In this document: positions 5,724 through 5,863 of the stretch, piece after piece
Position numbering within the stretch: position 1 is the first letter of the stretch
Layout of the letters: every line of letters starts with the position of its first letter
Origin: Veillonella sp.
Lineage (GTDB): Bacteria > Bacillota > Negativicutes > Veillonellales > Veillonellaceae
Direction: 5' to 3'
DNA length: 5,863 nt
Assembly (NCBI GenBank): GCA_022737715.1
Contig: JAIITD010000105.1
Coordinates: 1-5,863 of the forward strand
Program-made: the position numbers and the translations under genes
The notes under the pieces: model-generated
The model's database searches: none
What the model was told of the DNA's origin: nothing
What the model saw: only the letters and a program-made list of their open reading frames with translations

Positions 5724-5863
5724 TTACAAAATAAAAAAATAAAATAGAGCCATCACTATAGGCTCTAATATCACGCAAACATATATAGAACAACCAATAA
5801 TGTATTTAGTATAAAGCTTTTTGTTTGTATTTTCTAACTCATAAATGAGATATATGTTCAGGT
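5724..5863 (-). CDS. Possible 3' end of an upstream membrane-protein gene (partial, doubtful)
   Basis: One minus-strand frame is open from the window edge (first full codon ends at 5861) for 45 codons to a TAA at 5724-5726. The translation looks protein-like: a polar stretch with ELENTNKK (residues 8-15 of the visible part), then a hydrophobic helix-like segment of about 25 residues ending in FYFFIL. There is no start codon or Shine-Dalgarno in view, so it would be the tail of a gene outside the window. Against it, the terminator hairpin and T tract (5727-5767) fall inside the frame and would cut the message before the stop codon. In AT-rich DNA an open stretch of this length can also arise by chance. 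I recognise no family. Confidence 0.3.
   Translation of the reverse strand, partial: LNIYLIYELENTNKKLYTKYIIGCSIYVCVILEPIVMALFYFFIL
5727..5767 (-). terminator. Intrinsic terminator or attenuator hairpin in the larE leader
   Basis: On the minus strand TAGAGCC (5761-5767) pairs perfectly with GGCTCTA (5745-5751) around a 9-base loop. The stem is followed at once by a run of 18 bases that is nearly all T (5727-5744, TTTTATTTTTTTATTTTG). This is a textbook intrinsic terminator pointing towards larE and ending 40 bases before its ATG. It either ends an upstream transcript or controls read-through into the lar operon. No convincing promoter can be seen in the short space between it and larE. Confidence 0.75.
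5808..5837 (-). promoter_or_regulatory. Candidate promoter upstream of the larE leader hairpin
   Basis: TATACT (5808-5813; five of six to the -10 consensus) and TTAGAA (5832-5837; four of six to the -35 consensus) are 18 bases apart on the minus strand. Transcription would start near 5801, giving a leader of roughly 115 bases that contains the terminator-like hairpin. The match is modest and the DNA is AT-rich, so this is only a candidate. Confidence 0.35.
5838..5849. promoter_or_regulatory. Short inverted repeat abutting the candidate -35
   Basis: CTCATAAATGAG is an inverted repeat with 5-base arms and a 2-base centre, directly upstream of the candidate larE -35. An activator site in this position would fit a lactate-responsive regulator, but the arms are short and the repeat could be chance. 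Confidence 0.2.

Noticed and set aside
5845..5863. Plus-strand ATG at 5845 that could begin a divergent gene
   Set aside because: No ribosome binding site upstream and only six codons before the window ends.
5687..5863. Nickel or nucleotide riboswitch in the larE leader
   Set aside because: Apart from the single terminator-like hairpin there is no multi-helix aptamer fold or known conserved riboswitch core that I can recognise.

Overview
The window carries a compact minus-strand operon, larE-larB-larC-larA, that encodes a nickel-dependent lactate racemase and the three enzymes that build its nickel-pincer nucleotide (NPN) cofactor. Gene order, moderate-to-low GC, the protein style and the evident role of lactate suggest a low-GC Firmicute. 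A lactate-using Negativicute such as Veillonella or a relative is my best guess, but this is inference and no marker gene here proves it.

Layout, read in the direction of transcription (right to left). Positions 5687-5863 are the leader upstream of larE. It holds a clear intrinsic-terminator-like hairpin with a long T tract (5727-5767), a weak candidate promoter (5808-5837), a small inverted repeat (5838-5849), and an open frame that enters from the window edge and may or may not be the tail of a gene. Then come larE (4940-5686), larB (4188-4943) and larC (2908-4191), joined by two 4-base ATGA stop/start overlaps. After a 55-base gap comes larA (1575-2852), with its own strong Shine-Dalgarno. 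A nested hairpin at 1478-1523 closes the operon. Beyond it, in markedly more AT-rich DNA, lie a 328-residue multi-pass membrane protein with a C-terminal DUF805 domain (408-1394) and a 59-residue two-helix membrane protein (114-293). Both are on the same strand. Positions 1-113 hold nothing I can support.

How the genes work together (established for the families): LarB carboxylates the pyridinium ring of nicotinic acid adenine dinucleotide and hydrolyses it to a biscarboxylic mononucleotide. LarE converts both carboxylates to thiocarboxylates. LarC inserts nickel in a CTP-dependent cyclometallation. LarA holds the finished cofactor on a lysine and interconverts D- and L-lactate, so that a cell with a one-sided lactate dehydrogenase can use or make both isomers. 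All catalytic and cofactor-binding residues I know for LarA are present at the same numbers as in the characterised enzymes, once the start is placed at the internal ATG. No larD-type channel, nickel transporter or LarR-type regulator is in the window.

The main points of interest are the three-cysteine LarE (probably the iron-sulfur type rather than the self-sacrificing type), the one-piece LarC with an 18-histidine cluster, the terminator-like hairpin just before larE that may be an attenuator, and the uncharacterised AT-rich membrane-protein pair downstream.
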